A DNA stretch of 64,000 nt. It comes from DATIKM01 sp035477595. Its GTDB lineage: Bacteria; Armatimonadota; Chthonomonadetes; Chthonomonadales; CAJBBX01. Positions 17,401 to 25,233 of the stretch are shown here, piece after piece. Numbering within the stretch: position 1 is the first letter of the stretch; every line of letters starts with the position of its first letter. Where the stretch lies: assembly GCA_035477595.1 (NCBI GenBank), contig DATIKM010000144.1:21675-85674 (forward strand). The letters run 5' to 3'. The notes below the pieces were generated by a model. It was given only the letters and a program-made list of their open reading frames with translations. It was not told the DNA's origin and made no database searches. The position numbers and the translations under genes were made by a program.

Positions 17401-17680
17401 CGCGACGGGCGTTCACGCGGTCCGCGGCGGCGTCTCGCAGGTCGGGCCTGCCGATGCGCTGGACGCCTGCCTGTCCTGTCCATCCGTTCTCGTTCGAGCG
17501 CGCCAACGTCTCGCCGGTCAGCCGGTTTGTGAGCGCGGTGACCGTGGCGCCGCGCACGACGACGTCGACAGACCGCGTGCTAAGCTCCATGGCGGGCCAT
17601 TCCGCGGCCTGAACGGGCGCGGCGGTCAGACACGCGAGGGCGATGAGGGCAGCGAGGTCTGCTCGGCGGGACACGAGCAT
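14435..17680 (-). CDS. Secreted DUF6259-domain glycoside hydrolase-like protein
   Basis: The 1081-residue protein has a signal peptide (hydrophobic core LAALIALACLTAAPVQA, cleavage near residue 25). An N-terminal beta-sandwich (about 30-230) is followed by a TIM barrel with DIRFVVIVSMDIPTLGAL, a MPHVNYFGCDPNHPLYERF strand, VDALHLDQTL (candidate acid D) and ALSGEGLNEVTYRY (candidate acid E). This arrangement is that of DUF6259, distantly related to clan GH-D/GH13-like barrels. The last 400 residues form further beta domains, one repeating a 'WRGQ/WRGREAVV...FDW' motif twice, so two carbohydrate-binding-like modules are likely. No activity is established for the family. The ATG has an AGGAG ribosome-binding site. 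Confidence 0.8.
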   Translation of the reverse strand: MLVSRRADLAALIALACLTAAPVQAAEWPAMELSTRSVDVVVRGATVTALTNRLTGETLARSNENGWTGQAGVQRIGRPDLRDAAADRVNARRDGASVLAEAGWREGGATEAASMRTRFAADPATGDIVVTQTASAASKGVAGVTWCLGDVPDTLEVLVPGHSGQRFGQDTPVQAVLFDYPTGWEAQFVLLQGANGGIMVWAEDTAPRFKNLTVEKRPGLFRLRFETRAFAPFEDKAAVHSVRWRITAYQGDWQVAAARYREWAERAFSLRRPWRLEPAWARDIRFVVIVSMDIPTLGALAARVDPRQTLLYVPNWRRHEYDRMYPDYTAAPQFGPFVREAHRLGFRVMPHVNYFGCDPNHPLYERFRRWQMRDPVSGELQWWDWARVDPPIRFAYINPALREWRRLFVQKMVELVRRYRVDALHLDQTLVMVNDANGLIDGMSSMQGNIALHRELRAALPNVALSGEGLNEVTYRYQAFAQRHVRGIHHVDATWNDRLIAMAHPISSAVLLPRTAMYGFLGLSNPRTAPAKKHAWLRAYERLGVLPTLAWPDVAQLEARDPGIEHVLAEARFFQQWKPRPDVRRTESPDELFAYTLSDGSRARYRRDRGTVFERVAPDGTISVISRRIEGVGTVEVDGSIPGWLAYDAQRIHSLDPRRSYFWSPAPRNLAAPHVAELPRGYLIAGAGVHDRLIRLRLEAGPGAEGREEIALWERTHGATAGVLLAGDILRTEVGGHITDEGSGGRVEPEGEWLFMHPPWKGPRATHPPERGAGLSFVEYRLHLPNRRHVRLTAAVRLRQEAAGKSDGVAFRMTVTSGVESLTERVLQASGQPRALTMDISDWRGREAVVRLEIGAGPAGDPTFDWAMVERPRIEAHDDPGRALARVRIAGVASYEHALVAQGDVRTDALSDGRVDARLTLPNTLLLVRGSPTGVAAPFDLLRAPFQARSTLPGGVEQEPEFPTGVSEAACGGVTRPALHQHPPSSGETLVDYWLRLPDAPVHLRTAVGLRDGSRSTGAGFGVEVNGRRIFWQELMPGSGWQPVEVSLEPWRGQDVVLTLVTGALADYLFDWCVWAEPRLE

Positions 17681-18125
17681 CGGGGGCGCTCCTGTGGCGA
17701 CTGCAAGGGCCTTACGCCTTTCCGTCTAGGACGACTGGAATCCTGCCGGCAGCCTGCGCAACGAGCGACCCGCAGCGAGGCAGGGGAAGCGACGCCCAAG
17801 GGCGAATACTGCTGCGCGCTCGACCTGGTGCACCGCTCGTGTGTGGTGCGCCCCGACTCAGTGGGCGACGGCGGTAACGGTCTTCGTCACGGGTGAGACG
17901 GCTGCGGTCGACGGCATCTGCGACGTGGCGGGCCACCTGTCGGCCGCTGTTCACCTTGCGATGGACATCGGCCGCTTGCCTGGCGCCCTGTTGGCCAGGC
18001 CGGCTGGCGACCGGCTCACTGCCCGCCATCCACGCGCGGTCAGACCCGACGTTGCTGCCAGGGCGATGCTGGCTCGCTGGCCTGAGCAAGCGTCTGCCCA
18101 CCATTGCGCTGCTTGAGGAGCGACG
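17681..18125. other. Divergent intergenic region
   Basis: These 445 bp separate the divergent DUF6259 and M42 genes. An open frame from 17841 exists on the plus strand but has no ribosome-binding site, no recognisable domain and atypical composition. I see no clear promoter pair. A GAGGAG site precedes the M42 start. Confidence 0.45.
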
Positions 18126-19187
18126 ATGCGAGACGAGGCCTTCGCCTTCCTGAAGCGTCTGGTCGATACTCCGGGCCCGTCCGGGTACGAGCAGGCCGTC
18201 CAGCGCGTCTACCGGGAAGCCGTGTCCGGCTATGCCGACGAAGTGACGACGGACGTGATGGGCAATGTCGCGGCGGTTGTGAACCCGGGCGGCAGTCCGC
18301 GGGTGCTGCTGGCGGGTCACGCGGACGAGATCGGTTTCCAGGTTCGCTTCATCGGCGACGACGGGATGCTCCACTTCGGCGCGATTGGCGGGCACGACCC
18401 TGTGGTGACTGTTGGCCAGCGCGTTCGAGTCCACACCGCTGCCGGACCCATCCTTGGTGTGCTGGGCCGGATGGCCGTGCACCTTCTAGACGCCGACGCG
18501 CGCGGCAAGCCGCCGAAGCTCGACGACTTGTGGATCGACATCGGCGCCAAGGGCCGAGAGGAGGCGGAGGCGCTCGTGGCGATCGGCGACTGCGTGACCT
18601 ACGACCAGGAGCTGGAGCGCCTGCGTGGCGACATCTGCACGGCGCGAAGCTTTGACGACAAGATGGGCGTCTATGTAATTGCAGAGGCGCTTCGTCTGGT
18701 CCGCGAGGCCAGGCCGCGAGCGGCCGTCTACGCCGTGTCAACCGTTCAGGAGGAGGTTGGGCTGCGAGGCGCGCGGACCTGCGCGTACGCCATTGACCCG
18801 CTGGTGGGCGTGGCTGTAGACGTGGGACATTCCGCGGACTACCCGGGCGGAGACAAGAAGAAGGTGGGCGACGTGAAGCTGGGGGGCGGGCCCAAGATCA
18901 CGCGCGGCGCCAACATCAACCCGCACGTGTTCGATCTGCTGGTGGCGAGCGCGCGTGACGTGGGAATCCCGCACCAGATCGTGGCGACGCCCGGCGGCAC
19001 GGGCACCGATGCGAATGCCATCCAGCTCTCGAGAGCGGGAGTCGCGACGGGCGTGCTGTCCGTGCCGCTCCGCTACATGCATACGCCGAGCGAGGTCATG
19101 CATCTCGACGATATAGACAACACCGCGCGCCTGCTCGCGGCGTTCTGCGCGCGCATTACGCCGGACATGGACTGGACACCACGATGA
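18126..19187 (+). CDS. M42-family metallo-aminopeptidase
   Basis: The 353-residue cytoplasmic peptidase has all expected di-zinc ligands: H65 and D67 in AGHADEIGF, the bridging aspartate in SFDDKMG (177-178), the catalytic glutamates E209-E210 in TVQEEVGLRGA, D232 in VDVGHSADYP and a C-terminal histidine in LRYMHTPSEV. M42 enzymes (PepA/FrvX/TET type) form dodecamers that trim peptides; the older 'endoglucanase M' annotation is incorrect. The ATG is preceded by GAGGAG. The stop overlaps the next gene's start by 4 nt (ATGA), so the two are translationally coupled. Confidence 0.92.
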   Translation: MRDEAFAFLKRLVDTPGPSGYEQAVQRVYREAVSGYADEVTTDVMGNVAAVVNPGGSPRVLLAGHADEIGFQVRFIGDDGMLHFGAIGGHDPVVTVGQRVRVHTAAGPILGVLGRMAVHLLDADARGKPPKLDDLWIDIGAKGREEAEALVAIGDCVTYDQELERLRGDICTARSFDDKMGVYVIAEALRLVREARPRAAVYAVSTVQEEVGLRGARTCAYAIDPLVGVAVDVGHSADYPGGDKKKVGDVKLGGGPKITRGANINPHVFDLLVASARDVGIPHQIVATPGGTGTDANAIQLSRAGVATGVLSVPLRYMHTPSEVMHLDDIDNTARLLAAFCARITPDMDWTPR

Positions 19188-19780
19188 GCGATGTTCTACC
19201 CCCGCCCCCGCCCAAGATGGGTGGAGGCGGAGGATGCTGGAAGGTTGGTTTCGTGTCGTGCGCGGTGGGGTGCGGCCTCGCGATCGTGCTGGCGATCGTT
19301 CTCTCCATCGTTTTCGCGCCGCGACTGCAGCAGTTCTTCGGTCAGGCGATGGAGACGGCTCGAGACGTCGCGCGCGCTCAGCAGGAGATGCAGGTCGTCT
19401 ACCAGGCGATCGAGAAGTACCGCACAGAGCAGGGCAGGTACCCGGAGCGGCTGGCGCAACTGGTTCCCAAGTACCTGACCGACGAGCGCCAGCTCCGGTA
19501 CTCGGGCAACCCGACCGGTCCGGTGTTCGGCTACAGGCGTCCCACGCCCAGCACCCGACCTGAGGATGTGCTGCTTGAGTACACCTTGGACCTAGCGGTG
19601 CCCGGCGGCTCCAGGGTCTCAATCCCCATGCGGATGCGGGCCGACGGGCGGTTCATCGACCCGCAGGGCCAGATCCAGCAGGCGATTCCTGAGGGCGCTC
19701 CGACCGGATTACCCGGCCTGCCACAACGCGGTGAAGCAGGCGGCGAGCGCGCGGCGCCACAACCTGCGGGCGGGGGCTAG
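19184..19780 (+). CDS. Membrane-anchored protein with pseudopilin/T2SS-G-like ectodomain
   Basis: The 198-residue protein starts with a Pro/Gly-rich cytoplasmic stub, then one transmembrane helix (about 22-45, CAVGCGLAIVLAIVLSIVF). The outer part contains ARAQQEMQVVYQAIEKYRTEQGRYPERLAQLVPKYL, the helix plus 'GxYP' motif characteristic of type II secretion GspG-like domains. No prepilin-peptidase site (G-F-T-L-x-E) is present, so it is not a classical pseudopilin. It overlaps the M42 stop (ATGA) and its last 50 nt overlap the start of the CapA-like gene. Function unknown; perhaps a periplasmic scaffold. Confidence 0.7.
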   Translation: MSDVLPPPPPKMGGGGGCWKVGFVSCAVGCGLAIVLAIVLSIVFAPRLQQFFGQAMETARDVARAQQEMQVVYQAIEKYRTEQGRYPERLAQLVPKYLTDERQLRYSGNPTGPVFGYRRPTPSTRPEDVLLEYTLDLAVPGGSRVSIPMRMRADGRFIDPQGQIQQAIPEGAPTGLPGLPQRGEAGGERAAPQPAGGG

Positions 19781-20810
19781 CCCGCTGGCGGCCTGTCGCC
19801 CGCCGGCCTGCTGGGGGGTTGCAGCCGCGCTGGCCATGGCAGCGCCGGGCACGTGCGCGGAGGGCGCCAACCGGCCCGTTCGACTTCTGGCGGTCGGCGA
19901 CATCCTCCTCGCACGAGGCGTTGAGGCGCGGATGCGCCAGCGCGGGCAGGACTACCCCTTCCGCGCGCTGGCGCCGCGCCTCCGGAAGGCCGACATCGCC
20001 TTCGGCAACCTGGAGTGCGTGCTCTCGGACCGCGGCGAGCCTGTACCCAACAAGCGCTTCCTGTTTCGAGGCCGGCCCGCGAACGCGAAGGCGCTCCAGC
20101 GCGCGGGCTTCGACATAGTCTCCCTGGCAAACAACCACACACTCGACTTTGGTCGGGAGGGCCTCGCGGACACGCTGCGCCATGTGCGGAACGCAGGCGT
20201 CCGAACCGTCGGCGCCGGCCATACGCCCGAGGAAGCACTCGCTCTCGAAGTGCTATCGGTGCGAGGTCTGCGCGTCGGATTCCTGGCCTTTCTGGGCATG
20301 TTCCCGCCCATCCTCCCGTCCGCCCCTGGCAAGCCGGACGTCGCGATGGGCTATCCGGCGACCGTACGCGCGGCGGTGCGGCGCGCGCTGCCCCTGTGCG
20401 ACGTTCTCGTCGTTTCCCTTCATGCCGGCCGCGAGTACACGTTCCGGCGGAGCCACCGCCAGCAGCAGATCGCGCGGGCCGCCGTCGACGCGGGCGCCCA
20501 CCTGGTCGTTGGACACCACCCGCACGTTGTGCAGGACACCGAGGTCTACCGCGGAGCGCCCATCATCTACAGCCTGGGCAACTTCGTGTTCGACCCGTCG
20601 CCCCGCTTCCTGAAGGACGGCGGGCGGGGATGGAGCGCGATGCTCGAAGCCGACCTGGAGCGCGGCCGGGTCCGGAGCTGGCGGCTCATCGACCTGCGGA
20701 TCGTCGATCGGCAGCCACGTCTGGCCGCCGACGTGCGCGATGAGCAGCGCGCCACGCCGGCTGCGCCACCGGTGCGCGCTGAGCCTCGTCCCGCCAGCCC
20801 ACGGAGGTGA
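19731..20810 (+). CDS. CapA-family (PgsA-type) metallophosphoesterase
   Basis: The 359-residue protein matches the CapA/PGA_cap fold: AVGDILLARGVE, FGNLECVLS, VSLANNHTLDFG, VVSLHAGREY and VGHHPHVVQ, which supply Asp, Asn and His metal ligands of the calcineurin-like superfamily. Members act in poly-gamma-glutamate or capsule assembly; others are uncharacterised. A hydrophobic segment around residues 18-45 could be a signal peptide or anchor, so it probably works outside the cytoplasm. The proposed GTG start at 19731 lies within the preceding gene (50-nt overlap); a later start would remove the export signal. Confidence 0.82.
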   Translation: MKQAASARRHNLRAGASPLAACRPPACWGVAAALAMAAPGTCAEGANRPVRLLAVGDILLARGVEARMRQRGQDYPFRALAPRLRKADIAFGNLECVLSDRGEPVPNKRFLFRGRPANAKALQRAGFDIVSLANNHTLDFGREGLADTLRHVRNAGVRTVGAGHTPEEALALEVLSVRGLRVGFLAFLGMFPPILPSAPGKPDVAMGYPATVRAAVRRALPLCDVLVVSLHAGREYTFRRSHRQQQIARAAVDAGAHLVVGHHPHVVQDTEVYRGAPIIYSLGNFVFDPSPRFLKDGGRGWSAMLEADLERGRVRSWRLIDLRIVDRQPRLAADVRDEQRATPAAPPVRAEPRPASPRR

Positions 20811-21072
20811 GGGGGCGGCGGCAGAGCGTGGCAGCCGGAGGTACCGGGATCAGACAAGCGAGGTGATCGGGCGCTGCGTGCGAGCGATCCGCCAGACGGG
20901 GCGCGCCGGGAGTGCTCACACCAGGCGCACATCGGGCCGATGGGAGCGGATGCTCATTGCGGGTTCGCATCGGGCAGCCCGCGGGCACTCCCGTCGCTGC
21001 CGCCGCCCTGCCGTGTGCGGTAGAGAGGGCCGCCGCCGCTCCGCTGCAGCGTAGCGATAGAGGAGGTGACGT

Positions 21073-23229
21073 ATGCTCTGTACGGTGTTCAGTCTGATCG
21101 TGCTCGCGCTCGCCGCCGCGGCCGCCGCCGACGAGCGCGTCGTGACGTCGTTCGAGACAGAGGCAGAACGTCGGTTGGCCGTGGGAAACAATAGCGCGCT
21201 GCGACCCGTTGCCAGCCCCGTGACGCAGGGGAGGACAGCACTACGCGTCGAGTTCCAGCCCGCCGACTGGCCCAACGTGACGTTTCGGGCGGAGCGCCCG
21301 TGGGATTGGCGCGGCTGGGGCGGCCTCGCGATCGACCTGCACAACCCTGGTAGGAGCCCCGTGGAGTTCGGTGTGCGCGTCGATGACGACCCGCGAGCCG
21401 ACGGTGCGCGCTTCTGTCGTCAGGGCGGCTCGACGATCGCGCCCGGCGCCACGACGACCTTCGTGATGCCCATCGGGGAGAGCCCGATGGACCACGGTAT
21501 GCGCGGTGTTCCCACGCAGGCGGTCAGGCACACTCCCCTCGGCGTTCAGACCGCGGGCGCCCTCCGGCTCGAGCATATCGTGGCCTTCCAGGTGTTCCTC
21601 TCTAGTCCGCCGAGGCCTGTCACGCTCGTGGTGGACAACATCAGGCTCATCCCTTGGTCGTTGCCTCTGGATGGCATCGTGGACCGCTGGGGGCAGTACA
21701 CCCGCGGCACGTGGCCCGGCAAGGTTACGAGCGACGAGCAACTCCGTGAGCGGCGCACGCGCGAGGAGGCCGATCTGCGGGCGCGCCCGGCATTGCGCGG
21801 GCGCAACCGGTTCGGGGGCTGGGAGGCAGGTCCGCGCCGGCATGCCACCGGCTGGTTCAGGACGGAGCGGATCGATGGGAAGTGGTGGCTGGTGGATCCC
21901 GACGGCCGGCTGTTCTTCTCCATGGGAGTGAACTGCCTGACGACCGCCAACCAGACCATGGTCTCCGGCCGCGAGCGCATGTTCACCTGGCTGCCCGGGC
22001 CGGATGACCCGCTCCGCCGACACATGAGCCGCGTGAGCGGCGTGTTGCGCGTGAGCGGCGTACTGATGGGGCTGCAGAGCGAGGGCGACGCGTTCGACTT
22101 CTACTCAGCCAATCTTGAGCGCAAGTACGGGCCGGACTTCCGGGCGCCGTGGAAGGATATCTCCCTGCGGCGGCTGACCTCGTGGGGCTTCAACACGGTG
22201 GCAAACTGGTCGGACTGGTCGTTCCACCGGAACGGTCGGGTGCCGTATGTAGCCACGGTGCACATCGGGGGCGACCACGCGCGCGTTACCTCTGGGCAGG
22301 ACTTCTGGGCCAAGATGCACGACCCATTCGATCCCCAGTTTGCGGTGAACGTGGAGCGGTCCATTGCCCCGGTTGCGGAGAGCGTGGGACCGGATCCGTG
22401 GTGCATCGGCGTGTTCGTAGACAACGAGCTGAGTTGGGGTCAGGGAGACGCGGACCCGTTGCGTTTCGGTCTCGTCTTCGGCGCGCTCTCCCTGGCGGCG
22501 GCGGACTCGCCGGCGAAGCGTGCGCTCGTTGCTGAGCTGCGCGCCCGCCACGGCGAGATAGGCAGGTTCAACGCGGTTTGGGGCGAGAGTCTGGCGCGGT
22601 GGGAGGAACTCGACGCTCCCTTCCGGCCGTCGGGGCCCGCCACTGAGGCGCGGCGCGCCGACCTGATTGCGTTGTCTCGGTCCTTCGCGCGGCAGTACTT
22701 CCGGGTCGTGCGTGACGCGGTGAGAAAGGCCATGCCGAACCACCTCTACCTCGGGTGCCGGTTCTCCGGCTTCACGCCCGAGGCAGTCGAGGCGGCTGCG
22801 GAGTTCTGCGACGTGGTCAGCTTCAATATCTATGGTCCTACTGTCGACGATGCCCGGTACGGCTTCGTGCGTGACCTCGGTAAGCCCGCGATTATCGGCG
22901 AGTTCCACTTCGGCGCGCTCGACCGGGGCATGTTCCACACCGGCCTCGTGGCGGCGGGCAGCCAGCGTGAACGCGGAGCGATGTACCGCGACTACCTGCG
23001 TTCCGTGCTGGACCACCCGGCGTTCGTCGGCGCCCACTGGTTCCAGTATGCCGATCAGCCGCTGACGGGTCGCTGGTTCGACGGGGAGAACTACAACATC
23101 GGCTTCGTGACGATCACTGACACACCGCATCCCGAGTTGGTCGCGGCAGCGCGCGCAGTGCACGCGGAGGCGTACGCGCGCCGGTACCGCGGCGCCTCGA
23201 GCGGTAGACGCGCTGGCGCCGTACGGTAG
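21073..23229 (+). CDS. Secreted clan GH-A hydrolase, GH50/GH42-like (agarase-like)
   Basis: The 718-residue protein has a signal peptide (LIVLALAAAAAADE). Residues about 25-190 form a carbohydrate-binding-like beta-sandwich. The barrel opens with RTERIDGKWWLVDPDGRLFFSMGVN, close to the way GH50 beta-agarases begin. Candidate acid/base is E452 in VFVDNELSWG and nucleophile E610 in IIGEFHFG, the N-E and second E pattern of clan GH-A. GH50 enzymes cleave agarose, but distant relatives in soil or freshwater bacteria probably act on other beta-galactans, so the substrate is open. The ATG has an ideal GAGGAGGTGACGT site. The gene appears monocistronic, with a rhodanese gene 63 bp downstream. Confidence 0.75.
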   Translation: MLCTVFSLIVLALAAAAAADERVVTSFETEAERRLAVGNNSALRPVASPVTQGRTALRVEFQPADWPNVTFRAERPWDWRGWGGLAIDLHNPGRSPVEFGVRVDDDPRADGARFCRQGGSTIAPGATTTFVMPIGESPMDHGMRGVPTQAVRHTPLGVQTAGALRLEHIVAFQVFLSSPPRPVTLVVDNIRLIPWSLPLDGIVDRWGQYTRGTWPGKVTSDEQLRERRTREEADLRARPALRGRNRFGGWEAGPRRHATGWFRTERIDGKWWLVDPDGRLFFSMGVNCLTTANQTMVSGRERMFTWLPGPDDPLRRHMSRVSGVLRVSGVLMGLQSEGDAFDFYSANLERKYGPDFRAPWKDISLRRLTSWGFNTVANWSDWSFHRNGRVPYVATVHIGGDHARVTSGQDFWAKMHDPFDPQFAVNVERSIAPVAESVGPDPWCIGVFVDNELSWGQGDADPLRFGLVFGALSLAAADSPAKRALVAELRARHGEIGRFNAVWGESLARWEELDAPFRPSGPATEARRADLIALSRSFARQYFRVVRDAVRKAMPNHLYLGCRFSGFTPEAVEAAAEFCDVVSFNIYGPTVDDARYGFVRDLGKPAIIGEFHFGALDRGMFHTGLVAAGSQRERGAMYRDYLRSVLDHPAFVGAHWFQYADQPLTGRWFDGENYNIGFVTITDTPHPELVAAARAVHAEAYARRYRGASSGRRAGAVR

Positions 23230-23292
23230 GGTGATGGCACGCGGCGCGGTGTCCGTCGCCGTGGCGCGCTCGGTCCGGAAGGGAGAGGGCCT

Positions 23293-23829
23293 ATGGGCAC
23301 AGCGACTCAGGTTCCCGCTAGCGTAGCACCGCGTGCGCTGAGGGAGGCGATGGAGGCGGGCGAACCGCTTCAGGTGGTGGACGTCCGGTCCGCCGGGGAG
23401 TACGCGGCGGGCCACATCCCGGGCGCGGTGAACATCCCCCTTGAGGAAGTCGAAAGCCGCTTGGCCGATCTCGCCACCCATGCGCGCGTCGTGGTGGCCT
23501 GCCAGAGCGGAACGCGCGCAGCGATGGCGTGCGAGATGCTGGCGCCCAAGCGGCCTGACCTGGTGCAGCTTGAGAAGGGAACAGACGCCTGGCTCGCGGC
23601 GGGCCTGCCGGTGGTGAGGACTACCGCCACGCGGTGGGCGGTCGAGAGGCAGCTGCGCTTAGTCGCCGGCGCGATCGCACTGACCGGCGGCTTGCTCGCC
23701 GTGCTGGTGGCCCCGGCCTGGGGTCTCCTGGCCGCATTCGTGGGCTTCGGCCTGGTGATGGCCTCCGTCACGGGCTTCTGCCCCATGGCATTGCTGCTGG
23801 CCGCCATGCCATGGAACCGCGCAAGGTAG
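23293..23829 (+). CDS. Rhodanese-like protein with DUF2892 membrane domain
   Basis: The 178-residue protein has a single rhodanese domain (residues about 12-105) with the catalytic C70 in the loop ACQSGTRA and the LQVVDVRSAGEYAAGHIPGAVNIPL opening. Two hydrophobic helices follow, ending in GFCPMALLLAAMPW, the DUF2892 signature with its conserved FCP. This is the YgaP-like architecture: an inner-membrane sulfurtransferase. Sulfur donor and acceptor are not known. An intrinsic-terminator-like hairpin follows the stop by 28 bp. Confidence 0.9.
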   Translation: MGTATQVPASVAPRALREAMEAGEPLQVVDVRSAGEYAAGHIPGAVNIPLEEVESRLADLATHARVVVACQSGTRAAMACEMLAPKRPDLVQLEKGTDAWLAAGLPVVRTTATRWAVERQLRLVAGAIALTGGLLAVLVAPAWGLLAAFVGFGLVMASVTGFCPMALLLAAMPWNRAR

Positions 23830-23856
23830 TCCGGGCCGCGCAGCGTGGCGGTCCGA

Positions 23857-23883
23857 CGAGGGCGGCGCACGGCGCCGCCCTCG
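23857..23883 (+). terminator. Rho-independent-type terminator after the rhodanese gene
   Basis: CGAGGGCGGCG (23857-23867) and CGCCGCCCTCG (23873-23883) form a perfect 11-bp stem with a 5-nt loop, followed by the pyrimidine-rich TTCCTCCT. It may also help the convergent kinase gene ending at 24040. Confidence 0.65.
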
Positions 23884-24039
23884 TTCCTCCTGCGGCCAGA
23901 GCCCGCAGGTGGGCACGCCCGGGCACATGCTGATGAGGCTACAGATGCAGCCTGCCCCAGGTTCCCCTGGCAGCACCCCGAGGAGGAAGCGCAGCGCTCG
24001 CCGGTAGCCCGGCAGGCCGGCCGCCCACGGGGTGGCGCC

Positions 24040-25080
24040 TCACATCGGTGCGGCGAGCATCGCGCGGAGCTCGTCCGGTGAGGCGGTGCCGGTAGTGGCC
24101 AGCTTACGGATGGTGACCGAGGCGCAGAGGTTGCCCATCGCGGCCGCCTCCGGCGCCGATGCGCCGGCGCAGAGAGCGGCAACGATGCCCGCGGTGGTGC
24201 TATCGCCGGCGCCCACGATGTCGATCGGGCCGGAGGCCGGGCGCGCGGGCACGTGCGTCCATCGGCCGTCCGGCTCGCAGACGACGATGCCATGCGGGCC
24301 CACGGTGACGAATGCGGTCCGGCGCGCCTGGGCTGCGAGCGCGACCCCCGTACGGGCCGTCTCGTCCAGGGAGTCCTGCGCGGGCGCGCCGAGGGCTGCC
24401 GATGCCTCGGAGCGGTTGGGCTTGACGCAGACGTTGCGGAAGTCGCCGATCCGCAGCCGGCTGTCCGCCAGAAGGACAACGTCGGGATGCGCATCGGCGA
24501 GGGCGGCGAGCGTGTCGCGGACGAGGTCGGTCACCGCTCCGTGGTTGCGCTCCTGCACCTGGTCGGCGACGATGACGGCGTCGACCTCCCGTCTCTGGAA
24601 GAGCGCGCGGAGCCGGTGCACGATGCCGGCCTCCGCCGCGCCAGGCAGCGGGGCTCGGTTCTTGATGTCGATGCGCTCCGTCTCGGTCTCGCCATCCTCG
24701 TCACGCCGCATGGGCTTCATGTACGTGGGCGTGCGGAGGTCCGGCCGCCGCTCGAGAAGGCCTGAGCGGACACCCGTCGCGTGAAGGCCGCGCAGAAGGT
24801 CGTCGCCTTCGCCGTCGAGGCCAACAACCCCGAGCGCCTCGATGCGGCCGACTCCGAGCGCCGCCAGGTTGCTGGTGACCGTACCGGCGGCGCCGGGACT
24901 GCAGCGGACCGCGACGACCTGATGCGCGGTGCGTGCGGTCTCCAGCGAGACCTCGGCGAGGTGGGGGTCGAGCACGAGGTACTTGTCGAGGAAGAAGTCC
25001 CCCAGGACGGCGATGCGCAGCGAGGGAGCTCGTGCGAGCGTTGTTTCGAGGCGGTCACGTGTCAGCAAAGGGCGTCTCAC
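24040..25080 (-). CDS. PfkB-family kinase, RfaE/HldE domain-1-like
   Basis: The 346-residue kinase has the ribokinase fold: an N-terminal IAVLGDFFLDKYL strand, the diglycine-region equivalent PGAAGTVTSNLAALG near residue 58, and the ATP/anion-hole motif DIVGAGDST with the catalytic aspartate. The FFLDKY opening resembles heptose-7-phosphate kinases (HldE N-domain, where DVMLDRY is usual). No cytidylyltransferase domain is attached. The true substrate could be heptose-7-phosphate or another phosphosugar. It lies last in the minus-strand run with ribokinase, aldo-keto reductase and pectate-lyase-like genes, 153 bp after the latter. No strong Shine-Dalgarno is visible; the start follows family length. 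Confidence 0.8.
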   Translation of the reverse strand: MRRPLLTRDRLETTLARAPSLRIAVLGDFFLDKYLVLDPHLAEVSLETARTAHQVVAVRCSPGAAGTVTSNLAALGVGRIEALGVVGLDGEGDDLLRGLHATGVRSGLLERRPDLRTPTYMKPMRRDEDGETETERIDIKNRAPLPGAAEAGIVHRLRALFQRREVDAVIVADQVQERNHGAVTDLVRDTLAALADAHPDVVLLADSRLRIGDFRNVCVKPNRSEASAALGAPAQDSLDETARTGVALAAQARRTAFVTVGPHGIVVCEPDGRWTHVPARPASGPIDIVGAGDSTTAGIVAALCAGASAPEAAAMGNLCASVTIRKLATTGTASPDELRAMLAAPM

Positions 25081-25233
25081 CTCCGTGATCTGGGCGGAAG
25101 CCAGTGAGGTTGCGGGATGTGTCCGGATGCCTGCCGGGCCAGCACGCTGGCTTAGGGGGCGTGCGAATGGGCGCGCTGCCGGCCGTGCTGGCGCGCGCTG
25201 CTCCTGCCGTGGAGGGCTGAGCGCGCGCCGGGA

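Noticed and set aside
14990..17896. A very long plus-strand open frame of almost 970 codons opposite the DUF6259 gene
   Set aside because: It is the antisense shadow of a recognised gene with signal peptide and domains; such long shadows are common at this GC content. No domain or ribosome-binding site is seen.
17841..18116. 91-codon ORF in the divergent region before the M42 gene
   Set aside because: No ribosome-binding site, no recognisable fold and atypical composition; likely a chance open frame.
23293..23829. Rhodanese gene as part of a sulfur system with TauE/SafE
   Set aside because: The two genes are 12 kb apart on the same strand, separated by unrelated genes and terminators.
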